5,683 nucleotides of DNA from Pontiellaceae bacterium (GTDB lineage: Bacteria; Verrucomicrobiota; Kiritimatiellia; Kiritimatiellales; Pontiellaceae). Positions 1 through 5,657 of the stretch are shown here, piece by piece; the stretch's first letter is position 1, and every line of letters begins with the position of its first letter. Location of the stretch: contig JAFGWS010000081.1 of assembly GCA_016937035.1 (NCBI GenBank), positions 1 through 5,683 on the forward strand, read 5' to 3'. The notes beneath the pieces were generated by a model. It did not search any database. It was not told the origin of the DNA and worked only from the letters and a program-made list of their open reading frames with translations. The position numbers were made by a program, and so were the translations under genes.

Positions 1-2
1 CA

Positions 3-10
3 GGGAGGGG
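3..10 (+). promoter_or_regulatory. Strong Shine-Dalgarno-like run in the fusA leader
   Basis: The run GGGAGGGG is one of the strongest Shine-Dalgarno matches in the window, but it lies 50 nt before the fusA ATG at 61, too far to serve it directly. It is well placed for the ATG at 18 (7 nt after the run) and acceptable for the ATG at 22 (11 nt). It may therefore drive a very short leader ORF, or be the original fusA site now displaced by the hairpin at 24-51. It could also be chance purine richness at the end of the preceding gene, because all three frames are open from the window edge and the upstream stop cannot be located. Confidence 0.35.
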
Positions 11-17
11 ATCGCCG

Positions 18-92
18 ATGGATGGAAGGTTCCAACACCATGGAACCTTCCGGTTATTGAATGAAGAGAATGAATATTGTGAGTCAGGATAA
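18..92 (+). CDS. Possible 24-codon leader ORF overlapping the fusA start
   Basis: An ATG at 18 sits 7 nt after GGGAGGGG and opens a 24-codon frame ending with TAA at 90-92. It overlaps the first ten fusA codons in another frame. A second short frame, ATG at 22 to TGA at 58-60 ([12 protein letters not shown]), ends exactly one base before the fusA ATG. Either would make ribosomes travel through the hairpin at 24-51 and finish at or just inside fusA, the geometry expected of translational coupling. Nothing in the peptide is recognisable, and much of it is simply the hairpin translated. The call rests only on ribosome-site spacing and position, so it may be spurious. Confidence 0.18.
   Translation: MDGRFQHHGTFRLLNEENEYCESG
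24..51 (+). repeat. Perfect inverted repeat (hairpin) just before fusA
   Basis: GGAAGGTTCCA (24-34) pairs perfectly with TGGAACCTTCC (41-51), giving an 11-bp stem with the 6-nt loop ACACCA; T23-G52 could add a wobble pair. The stem ends 9 nt before the fusA ATG, covering the place where a ribosome binding site would normally lie. There is no T-run after it on either strand, so it does not look like an intrinsic terminator. Possible roles are a structured leader controlling fusA translation, an mRNA processing or stability element, or a copy of a dispersed palindromic repeat inserted in the leader. The sequence alone does not decide between these. Confidence 0.75.
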
Positions 93-2202
93 AAACAAAG
101 CAGCCGAGGCGGCGGGTTCCCAGCGGGAAGCCGACGATCGTGCTTATGCTTTGTCTGCGGTTCGCAATATCGGAATCGTCGCTCATATTGACGCGGGCAA
201 AACAACGACTACCGAACGCATTCTTTTTTACAGCGGTAAAGTGCACAAAATCGGCGAAGTGCACGATGGTACGGCCACCATGGATTGGATGATTCAGGAG
301 CAGGAGCGCGGCATTACAATTACCAGCGCCGCCACGACCTGTTTTTGGCAGAATCATCAGATTAATATTATCGACACTCCCGGCCACGTAGATTTTACCG
401 TGGAAGTTGAACGCTCATTGCGCGTTTTAGACGGCGCAGTGGGCGTTTTCTGTGCGGTAGGGGGTGTTCAGCCGCAGTCCGAGACCGTTTGGCGCCAGGC
501 GGGCAAGTATAATGTTCCCCGGCTGGCTTTCGTAAACAAGATGGACCGCATCGGTGCCGACTTTGATAAGGTACTCAAGGAAATGCGCAGCAAGCTTTCC
601 GCTCCGGCGGTTGCCATTCAGCTTCCGATCGGCACTTCGGATGCCTTCGAGGGTGCGGTTGATCTGATCAAAATGCGCGGCATTCGTTTTTCCGAAACTG
701 ACTACGGCTCGAAGATCGACTATATTGCTATTCCTTCCGAGCTGGCTGCACACGCAGAAAAGGCCCGCGCTAAATTGGTGGAAACCGTGGCCGAAGTGGA
801 CGAAAAACTGCTCGAAGCCTACATGGAAAACACGGATGTTTCTGAAGATGAGCTGGTAGCTGCGCTCCGACGCGCAACCATTTCGAATCAGCTCGTTCCG
901 GTGCTCTGCGGTTCTTCGCTTAAGAACAAAGGTGTACAGCCATTGCTGGATGCCGTTGTTGCTTTTCTGCCTTCCCCGATCGATGTTCCCCCGGTTCATG
1001 GTGTTTCACCGAAGAGCGAACAGATTCTTCATCGCGAAGCCTCCGATTATGAGCCGCTGACGGGGTTGGTCTTTAAAATGGTGACCGATAAGTTTGTCGG
1101 CAAGCTCGCGTTTTTACGCATTTATTCCGGCCAGCTTAAGAAGGGGCAGAACATTTATAATCCGCGTTTGAAGAAGCGCGAACGCATCGGCCGTCTGCTG
1201 CGTCTGCACGCCAACCACCGCGAGGATGTGGACGTGCTTTATGCCGGCGAAATCGGCGGGATGGTCGGTCAGAAATTCTTTACGACCGGCGACACCCTCT
1301 GCGCGGAAAACGATCCAATTCTTCTGGAGAGCATTGAGTTTCCCGAGCCCGTTATTTCGATGGCCATTGAACCGAAAACCACCGCAGATAAAGAGGCGCT
1401 GGTCGCTTCTCTGAAAGATTTGGCCGACGAAGATCCCACGTTCCATACGTCGATTAACGATGAAACGGGGCAGACCATTATTCATGGTATGGGTGAATTG
1501 CATCTCGAAATTATCCGCGATCGTATTCTGCGCGAATATAAGGTGCAGGCCAACGCGGGCAAGCCGATGGTGGCTTACCGCGAAAGCGTTGCTAAGAAAG
1601 GTTCCGCCGGATATGTCTTTGAACGGCAGATCGGCAACGATAATCATTTTGCCGGTATTACGCTGGAAATTTCTCCGATGGCTTCGGGGGCGGGCAATAC
1701 CCTTGAGTTTGATGTGCCTGCAAGCGTGATTCCCACGGAATACCGCAAAGCAATTGAAGAAGCCATTCATGATGCCCTGTTGACCGGCGTGCTCGGCAAC
1801 TTTGCCATCATCGATGTGGCCGTTCGAGTGATCGGTGGCAAAACGCATCCCACCGACACTTCGGAAATGGCGTTCCGCTCCGCTGCAGTAATGGCGCTGC
1901 GAGCGGCCGTTACCGCCGCTGTTCCCATTTTGCTGGAGCCGGTGATGAAGCTCGAAATTGAAACTCCTGAGGAATACCTGGGCGATGTCCTTGGTGACCT
2001 CAACAGCCGCCGCGGCAGTGTCCGCAATATTTCGGCTGAAAATGATCTGCAGGTCGTGCAGGCGGACGTTCCGCTTGCCGAGGTTTTCGGGTACTCAACT
2101 TCGTTGCGTTCCCTGACAAAGGGTAGGGCGAGTTATACGATGGAACCGCAAGCGTTTGACCCGGTTCCCGCATCGATGACGGATTCTATCCTCAACCGCT
2201 AA
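61..2202 (+). CDS. fusA: Elongation factor G, with EFG2-like domain IV
   Basis: This is a translational GTPase of the EF-G family, acting on the ribosome in the cytoplasm. The G domain is intact: AHIDAGKT (41-48), switch I RGITIT (83-88), DTPGHVDF (105-112), NKMD (159-162) and SSLKN (285-289). Domain II starts near 330, III near 425, IV near 506 and V near 627; the end returns to domain IV. Length is 713 residues, close to Thermus EF-G plus about 22 extra N-terminal residues rich in Lys, Ala and Glu. The start is uncertain: ATG 61 has no ribosome site, ATG 70 neither, while GTG 79 has GAAGAGA (63-69) at 9 nt. The domain IV tip lacks the canonical GGRGQ(Y/F) motif (here IGNDNHFAG, 524-532), and the second loop reads THPTDTSE (595-602) instead of YH(D/E)VDSSE. 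Both resemble EFG2/mtEFG2 recycling factors. The position ahead of rpsJ is that of the standard str-operon fusA, so whether it translocates, recycles or does both is open. Confidence 0.96.
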   Translation: MKRMNIVSQDKNKAAEAAGSQREADDRAYALSAVRNIGIVAHIDAGKTTTTERILFYSGKVHKIGEVHDGTATMDWMIQEQERGITITSAATTCFWQNHQINIIDTPGHVDFTVEVERSLRVLDGAVGVFCAVGGVQPQSETVWRQAGKYNVPRLAFVNKMDRIGADFDKVLKEMRSKLSAPAVAIQLPIGTSDAFEGAVDLIKMRGIRFSETDYGSKIDYIAIPSELAAHAEKARAKLVETVAEVDEKLLEAYMENTDVSEDELVAALRRATISNQLVPVLCGSSLKNKGVQPLLDAVVAFLPSPIDVPPVHGVSPKSEQILHREASDYEPLTGLVFKMVTDKFVGKLAFLRIYSGQLKKGQNIYNPRLKKRERIGRLLRLHANHREDVDVLYAGEIGGMVGQKFFTTGDTLCAENDPILLESIEFPEPVISMAIEPKTTADKEALVASLKDLADEDPTFHTSINDETGQTIIHGMGELHLEIIRDRILREYKVQANAGKPMVAYRESVAKKGSAGYVFERQIGNDNHFAGITLEISPMASGAGNTLEFDVPASVIPTEYRKAIEEAIHDALLTGVLGNFAIIDVAVRVIGGKTHPTDTSEMAFRSAAVMALRAAVTAAVPILLEPVMKLEIETPEEYLGDVLGDLNSRRGSVRNISAENDLQVVQADVPLAEVFGYSTSLRSLTKGRASYTMEPQAFDPVPASMTDSILNR

Positions 2203-2214
2203 CAGAGAGAAAAA

Positions 2215-2523
2215 ATGACGAATCAACGTATTAGAATTCGGCTGAAATCGTTCGACCATCGTGTCCTCGATATCTCGGCCACGGAAATTGTCGAGACGGC
2301 ACGCCGTACCGGTGCCCGCGTTGCGGGACCTATTCCGCTGCCGACGCGCATCGAGCGTTTCACGGTGAACCGCAGCCCGCACGTGAACAAAAAGTCGATG
2401 GAACAGTTTGAAATCCGCACGCACAAACGCCTGCTGGATATTATTGACCCGACCATCAAGACGGTGGACGAGCTCAAAAAGCTCAATCTGCCGGCCGGGG
2501 TGGACATCACGATTAAGATTTAG
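2215..2523 (+). CDS. rpsJ: 30S ribosomal protein S10 (NusE)
   Basis: S10 is a 30S head protein that also works, as NusE, with NusB in transcription antitermination. The 102 residues match the family's usual length and read through without gaps: an N-terminal strand [11 protein letters not shown] (5-15), the long-loop segment RSPHVNKKS (53-61), EIRTH (66-70) and the C-terminal AGVDITIKI. His56-Val57 align with the E. coli residues at the loop facing the tetracycline site, and Val57 is the normal residue. ATG 2215 follows fusA by 12 nt, with a modest purine site (AGAGAGA) in that gap. There is no room for the long L4-responsive leader found before rpsJ in E. coli, so any such control must act elsewhere or be absent here. 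Confidence 0.98.
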   Translation: MTNQRIRIRLKSFDHRVLDISATEIVETARRTGARVAGPIPLPTRIERFTVNRSPHVNKKSMEQFEIRTHKRLLDIIDPTIKTVDELKKLNLPAGVDITIKI

Positions 2524-2531
2524 GAAGGAGG
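2523..2531 (+). promoter_or_regulatory. Ribosome binding site fixing the rplC GTG start
   Basis: GGAAGGAGG begins on the last base of the rpsJ stop codon and lies 6 nt before GTG 2538. It is a near-complete match to the anti-Shine-Dalgarno sequence and settles the non-ATG start of rplC, because no in-frame ATG occurs before Met11, inside the conserved KKLGMT motif. Confidence 0.9.
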
Positions 2532-2537
2532 GGCGCC

Positions 2538-3167
2538 GTGAAAGGTTTGATTGGAAAAAAACTCGGAATGACCTCCGTGTATGATGAAAACGGAACGGCC
2601 GTGCCGGTTACCGTGATCGAAGCCGGTCCCTGTGTTGTAGTACAGCGCAAAGACAACGAAAAGGACGGCTACAGCGCCGTTCAGCTTGGTTTTGAAAATC
2701 AGAAAGAACAACGTTTGAATAAGCCCGCACTCGGGCATTTCAAAAAGGCCGGGGTTGATGCAAAGCGCATACTCAAAGAGTTCCGCGTTGAAGGAGCTGC
2801 TGAGCTGAATGTTGGCGATGTGGTTGATGCCAATGCGTTCGCTGAAGTAAATTATGTGGATATTATTGCTACCGGTAAAGGCCGTGGTTTTCAGGGCGTT
2901 GTTAAGCGCTACGATTTCGGTGGCGGTCGTGCATCGCATGGTGGAGGTTGGGTTCGCCGGCCGGGTTCAGTCGGGATGTGTGAGCATCCGGCCCGCGTCT
3001 TCAAGAACAAGAAAATGCCTGGTCAGATGGGGGCCAAACGTGTCACCACGCAGAACCTCAAGGTGATTCAGGTACGTCCTGAAGAAAACCTGATTCTGGT
3101 TAAGGGATCTGTTCCGGGGGCCAACGGCGACATTGTGACGATCAAAGAAGCCCTGAAAAAGAAGTAA
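2538..3167 (+). CDS. rplC: 50S ribosomal protein L3
   Basis: L3 is an early 50S assembly protein whose extended loop reaches the peptidyl-transferase centre. The 209 residues equal the E. coli length. Visible landmarks are the N-terminal GLIGKKLGMT (3-12), GHFKKAGV (66-73), TGKGRGFQGVVKR (112-124), the central loop around RRPGSVG (140-146), VFKNKKMPGQMG (154-165) and the C-terminal ILVKGSVPGANG. At the position of E. coli Gln150, which the methyltransferase PrmB modifies, this protein has Glu149, so that modification is not expected; many bacteria lack the Gln. Translation starts with GTG, supported by an excellent ribosome site. It sits 14 nt after rpsJ and 12 nt before rplD, the standard S10-operon order. 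Confidence 0.98.
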   Translation: MKGLIGKKLGMTSVYDENGTAVPVTVIEAGPCVVVQRKDNEKDGYSAVQLGFENQKEQRLNKPALGHFKKAGVDAKRILKEFRVEGAAELNVGDVVDANAFAEVNYVDIIATGKGRGFQGVVKRYDFGGGRASHGGGWVRRPGSVGMCEHPARVFKNKKMPGQMGAKRVTTQNLKVIQVRPEENLILVKGSVPGANGDIVTIKEALKKK

Positions 3168-3179
3168 GCGAGGAAGATC

Positions 3180-3803
3180 ATGAGCAAAGTACCTTTGAAA
3201 AATAGTAAGGGAGAAAGTGTCGGCGACTACGAAGTTGCAGATCGTCTTCTCGTTCTCGATAAGGGGGATCAGGTGGTTCATCAGGCCGTGGTCACCTATC
3301 TGGCCAACCAGCGTGCTGGTACCGCCAGTACACTGAGCAAGTTTGAAGTAAACGGCAGCGGCAAGAAACCGTGGAAGCAAAAAGGGCTCGGCCGTGCTCG
3401 TGCCGGTTACAGACAGTCGAACGTATGGCGTGGCGGTTATGTCGCTCACGGCCCTGTTCCGCACAGCTTCAACAAGAAAATGACGAAGAAGGCCGCTCAG
3501 CTGGCATTCCGTCGAGCCGTCAGCGCCAAGATTGATCAGGGTGATGTGACCGTGATCGAAGAGCTGGTTCTCTCCGCTCCGAAGACCAAGGAATTCGCAC
3601 TTGTGCTGAAAAACCTCGGGCTGGACCGCGGTGGGCTGTTTATTGTGGATGAAGTGACTGAAGCCGTACTGCTGGCATCCCGCAATATTCCCCAAGTAGA
3701 AGTGGTTTCCGCTAAATTGGTGAACACCTATCAGGTCCTGCGTTATAAGAACGTGATCGTTACGAAAGCAGGCATGGAAGCGCTGGAACAGCGCCTCGGA
3801 TAA
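3180..3803 (+). CDS. rplD: 50S ribosomal protein L4
   Basis: L4 is a 50S assembly protein whose long loop lines the narrow part of the exit tunnel beside L22; in E. coli it also represses its own operon. The 207-residue protein is near the family norm (E. coli 201). The basic tunnel loop spans about 58-101, with NGSGKKPWKQKG (58-69), GRARAG (71-76) and FNKKM (97-101). Lys68 matches E. coli Lys63, a macrolide-resistance position, and is unchanged. The globular part continues with APKTKEF (133-139), ASRNI (166-170) and the C-terminal LRYKNVIVTKAGMEALE. ATG 3180 has GAGGAAG (3170-3176) just before it. No leader resembling the E. coli L4 target was seen upstream of rpsJ. Confidence 0.98.
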   Translation: MSKVPLKNSKGESVGDYEVADRLLVLDKGDQVVHQAVVTYLANQRAGTASTLSKFEVNGSGKKPWKQKGLGRARAGYRQSNVWRGGYVAHGPVPHSFNKKMTKKAAQLAFRRAVSAKIDQGDVTVIEELVLSAPKTKEFALVLKNLGLDRGGLFIVDEVTEAVLLASRNIPQVEVVSAKLVNTYQVLRYKNVIVTKAGMEALEQRLG

Positions 3804-3816
3804 AGGAGCCTACAAA

Positions 3817-4101
3817 ATGAGATATTCAACCGACTTAATTCAACGAATTTTGTTGACCGAAAAGGGCATGCGCCTCTCTGAGGAGCAGAACAAATATTTG
3901 TTCCGTGTGGCCAAGGATGCCAACAAGGTAGAAATTAAACGAGCTGTGGAAGAGCTCTTCAATGTCCGGGTTATGGCCGTCAATACGATGAGCCGAAAAG
4001 GCAAGAAGAAGCGTCAACGCACGGCTCATGCCGGGGAGACGTCTGCATGGAAACGTGCGGTCGTTACACTGAATGCTGAAGACAGCATTAACCTGATATA
4101 A
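3817..4101 (+). CDS. rplW: 50S ribosomal protein L23
   Basis: L23 sits at the exit of the peptide tunnel and is the docking site for trigger factor and the signal recognition particle. The 94 residues fit the family (E. coli 100). The N-terminal ILLTEKG (11-17) carries Glu15, aligned with E. coli Glu18, the main trigger-factor contact. It is followed by YLFRVAKDANKVEIKRAVE (27-45) and the extended basic loop RKGKKKRQR (60-68), then WKRAVVTL (78-85). ATG 3817 has AAAGGAG (3802-3808) at 8 nt, overlapping the rplD stop codon, which suggests coupled translation. The family is short and divergent in general, but motifs plus position make the call firm. Confidence 0.97.
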   Translation: MRYSTDLIQRILLTEKGMRLSEEQNKYLFRVAKDANKVEIKRAVEELFNVRVMAVNTMSRKGKKKRQRTAHAGETSAWKRAVVTLNAEDSINLI

Positions 4102-4115
4102 GGAGTTAGAATCCA

Positions 4116-4943
4116 ATGGGTTTAAAATTACATAAGCCGACAACGCCGAGCCGCCGGCACATGGTGTTGTCCGACTTTGCTGAAATCACTAAAAAGTCGC
4201 CTGAGCGCTCTTTGGTGAAGGCAAAGAAAAGTAATGCCGGTCGTAACAGTGCGGGACGTGTTTCCGTGCGGCATCGCGGGGGCGGGCATAAGCGCCGCTA
4301 CCGCCTGATCGACTTCAAGCGCGACAAGTTTGGCATTCCTTCCACGGTTGCCGGGGTTGAGTATGATCCTAATCGTTCTGCGCGTATTGCTTTGCTGCAC
4401 TATGCAGATGGCGAAAAACGCTACATTATCGCACCCGCCGGACTTCAGGTTGGGGCAACGGTTCTTTCCGGTCCGGATGCGGAGCCCTCCTTGGGGAATG
4501 CGCTTCCGCTCGGAAAGATTCCGGTGGGTATGGCTGTGCACAACATTGAGTTGGTTGCTGGAAAGGGCGGTCAACTGGTTCGTTCCGCCGGCACCTCCGC
4601 ACAGCTGATGTCTCGGGAAGCCGATTTCGCGAACATTAAGATGCCGTCCGGCGAAATTCGCCGCATCCGCACCAACTGTCTGGCCACTATTGGCCGCGTG
4701 GGTAATGTGGAACACGACAGCATTGTGATGGGTAAAGCCGGCCGTAAACGTTGGCTGGGCATTCGTCCGACCGTTCGTGGTGTTGCCATGAACCCGGTTG
4801 ACCATCCGATGGGTGGTGGTGAAGGCCGTACTTCCGGTGGCGGCCATCCGCAGTCTCCGTGGGGCTTGCTCGCGAAGGGCAAACGCACGCGCGACAAGGG
4901 CAAGCAGAGCAACAAGTATATCGTTGAACGGAGGAAGAAATAG
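4116..4943 (+). CDS. rplB: 50S ribosomal protein L2
   Basis: L2 is one of the most conserved 50S proteins; it binds 23S rRNA domain IV, bridges to the 30S subunit and is needed for peptidyl-transferase assembly. The protein has 275 residues (E. coli 273). The N-terminal [10 protein letters not shown] (7-16) is followed by the basic [12 protein letters not shown] (52-63), the OB and SH3-like core with [11 protein letters not shown] (83-93) and HNIE (142-145), [10 protein letters not shown] (151-160), and the C-terminal [21 protein letters not shown] (217-237). His230 corresponds to the functionally important E. coli His229 (mature numbering). The following His of the usual HPHGGGEG is Met here, a variant also found in other phyla. 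AAGGAG (4100-4105) overlaps the rplW stop, 10 nt before ATG. The last codons double as the rpsS ribosome site. Confidence 0.99.
   Translation: MGLKLHKPTTPSRRHMVLSDFAEITKKSPERSLVKAKKSNAGRNSAGRVSVRHRGGGHKRRYRLIDFKRDKFGIPSTVAGVEYDPNRSARIALLHYADGEKRYIIAPAGLQVGATVLSGPDAEPSLGNALPLGKIPVGMAVHNIELVAGKGGQLVRSAGTSAQLMSREADFANIKMPSGEIRRIRTNCLATIGRVGNVEHDSIVMGKAGRKRWLGIRPTVRGVAMNPVDHPMGGGEGRTSGGGHPQSPWGLLAKGKRTRDKGKQSNKYIVERRKK
4930..4934 (+). promoter_or_regulatory. rpsS ribosome binding site inside the rplB end
   Basis: GGAGG lies within the C-terminal Arg-Arg codons of rplB and is 11 nt before the rpsS ATG at 4946. Because the two genes are only 2 nt apart, ribosomes finishing L2 pass directly over this site, an arrangement typical of translational coupling. 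Confidence 0.8.
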
Positions 4944-4945
4944 TT

Positions 4946-5215
4946 ATGGCACGTTCCCTTAAAAAAGGTCCATACGTTGACCTGAAACTGGTCAAGAAGG
5001 TTCGCCAGTTGGAAGAATCCGGTCGTAAGACTGCCATTAAAACCTGGGCGCGCGGATCAATCGTTGTTCCGGAGTTCGTCGGGCACACGTTCAATGTTCA
5101 CAACGGCAAAGTTTTCGTTCCGGTGTTTGTTACGGAAAACATGGTCGGGCACAAACTGGGTGAATTTTCACCTACCCGAGCATTTAAAACTCACGGTATG
5201 GCGACGGAAAAGTAG
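4946..5215 (+). CDS. rpsS: 30S ribosomal protein S19
   Basis: S19 lies in the 30S head, pairs with S13 and contacts the A-site tRNA region and the 50S bridge. The 89 residues cover the whole family fold: [12 protein letters not shown] at the start, then [22 protein letters not shown] (33-54, with the strictly conserved R-S-x-I-x-P-x-F-x-G pattern), [15 protein letters not shown] (60-74) and [10 protein letters not shown] (75-84). The C-terminal tail is slightly shorter than the E. coli one. The gene starts 2 nt after rplB, using a ribosome site buried in rplB. It ends with TAG followed immediately by six T residues and an unusually long gap before rplV. Confidence 0.98.
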   Translation: MARSLKKGPYVDLKLVKKVRQLEESGRKTAIKTWARGSIVVPEFVGHTFNVHNGKVFVPVFVTENMVGHKLGEFSPTRAFKTHGMATEK

Positions 5216-5302
5216 TTTTTTGCTGAAATCGCTGGATTTCGAAATGCAAATACATAAACTGTCCGCTCTTTACACCGTGGACCAAATGAGAGTGAAAACA
5301 CC
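5216..5302 (+). other. 87-nt AT-rich intergenic gap between rpsS and rplV
   Basis: All other gaps in the window are 2-19 nt, so this one stands out. By hand count it is about 40% G+C, lower than its flanks. It opens with six T residues (5216-5221). It then holds a perfect 6-bp hairpin GAAATC-GCTG-GATTTC (5225-5240), the palindrome ATTTCGAAAT (5236-5245) overlapping it, and a weak 6-bp stem GTCCGC/GTGGAC (5261-5266 with 5277-5282, one G-T pair). The T-run precedes the hairpin, so this is not a standard terminator for + strand transcripts. No convincing -35/-10 pair was found, and the frames here show no recognisable protein. It may be a regulatory or processing site for the downstream half of the operon, or remnant DNA. 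Confidence 0.6.
5225..5240 (+). repeat. Small perfect hairpin in the rpsS-rplV gap
   Basis: GAAATC and GATTTC form a 6-bp perfect stem around the tetraloop GCTG, with a possible T-G extension. It overlaps the 10-bp palindrome ATTTCGAAAT at 5236-5245, so two alternative pairings compete. The stem is AT-rich and weak, and a six-base stem in 87 nt can arise by chance. Confidence 0.4.
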
Positions 5303-5638
5303 ATGGAAGTTTCAGCAACAACTAAATATGTGAGAATGTCGCCTACCAAGGCGCGCGATCTGGCAAACGAGATCAAAGGTTTGCCGGTTGCAGATGCATT
5401 ACGCATTACCGAGTTTAACGCCCGAAAAGCGGCGGTCCACATCGGCAAGACCCTTAAATCGGCCATTGCCAATGCAGAAAATAATGAAGGACTGCTGGTT
5501 GAAGGCCTGTATGTAAAAAACGCCATTGTGGATGGCGGACCGATGATGAAGCGTTATCGTCCGCGTGCCCGTGGCATGGCGAGTCCGATTCAGAAAAAGA
5601 CGAGCCATATAACTGTAATTGTAACCGACACCCCGTAG
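5303..5638 (+). CDS. rplV: 50S ribosomal protein L22
   Basis: L22 is a 50S assembly protein whose beta-hairpin lines the exit tunnel opposite L4. The 111 residues match the family (E. coli 110). They show the N-terminal YVRMSPTKARDLANEIKG (9-26), NARKAAVHIGKTLKSAIANAE (39-59), the hairpin from GGPMMKRYRPRARG (78-91) to the strand TSHITVIV (100-107). The Met82-Lys83-Arg84 triplet, whose loss gives erythromycin resistance in E. coli, is present. ATG 5303 is the only sensible start: upstream in frame there is no ATG, GTG or TTG before the stop TAA at 5255-5257. Its ribosome site is weak (GAGAG, 5288-5292, 10 nt away), and the gene is separated from rpsS by 87 nt, so its translation is less obviously coupled than that of its neighbours. 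Confidence 0.98.
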   Translation: MEVSATTKYVRMSPTKARDLANEIKGLPVADALRITEFNARKAAVHIGKTLKSAIANAENNEGLLVEGLYVKNAIVDGGPMMKRYRPRARGMASPIQKKTSHITVIVTDTP

Positions 5639-5644
5639 TCGACG

Positions 5645-5651
5645 AAAGGAG
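5645..5651 (+). promoter_or_regulatory. Ribosome binding site fixing the rpsC TTG start
   Basis: AAAGGAG lies 6 nt before TTG 5658 in the 19-nt gap after rplV. Its strength and spacing, with the S3-like residues that follow, select the TTG as the start of rpsC. Confidence 0.85.
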
Positions 5652-5657
5652 ACCATT

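Noticed and set aside
24..57. Intrinsic terminator of the gene upstream of fusA
   Set aside because: The stem is strong but is followed by GGTTATTG with no T-run, and termination here would cut off fusA and the S10 genes, for which no new promoter is visible.
1114..1848. Long minus-strand open frame (244 codons) opposite fusA
   Set aside because: It lies wholly antisense to a highly conserved EF-G, shows no recognisable domain, and similar antisense frames lie opposite rplC-rplD and rplB, as expected from the codon bias of the real genes.
2964..2997. L3 lacking the PrmB-methylated Gln (Glu149 instead)
   Set aside because: Many bacteria outside the E. coli group lack this Gln, so it is normal variation and not a finding.
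2967..3695. Minus-strand open frame (242 codons) opposite rplC and rplD
   Set aside because: It spans the junction of two certain genes, is rich in His, Asn and Phe in a shadow-like way, and has no family signature.
4803..4826. L2 with HPMGGGEG instead of HPHGGGEG
   Set aside because: The functionally important first His is kept, and the Met variant is known from other bacterial phyla.
4128..4847. Minus-strand open frame (239 codons) opposite rplB
   Set aside because: It is antisense to nearly all of the conserved L2 gene and its composition (Thr, His, Asn, Gly rich) reflects the complement of L2 codons.
5216..5245. Intrinsic terminator after rpsS
   Set aside because: The six T residues come before the hairpin, not after it, and the stem is only six AT-rich pairs; on the minus strand the stem is followed by A residues, not T.
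5220..5258. Promoter in the rpsS-rplV gap
   Set aside because: TTGCTG at 5220 and CATAAA at 5253 are weak matches and 27 nt apart, too far for a sigma-70 promoter; no better pair was found.
5064..5333. Plus-strand open frame running from inside rpsS across the gap into rplV
   Set aside because: It overlaps both certain genes out of frame. The only starts within the gap (ATG 5244 and 5286) lack a ribosome site and give a short peptide with no recognisable feature.
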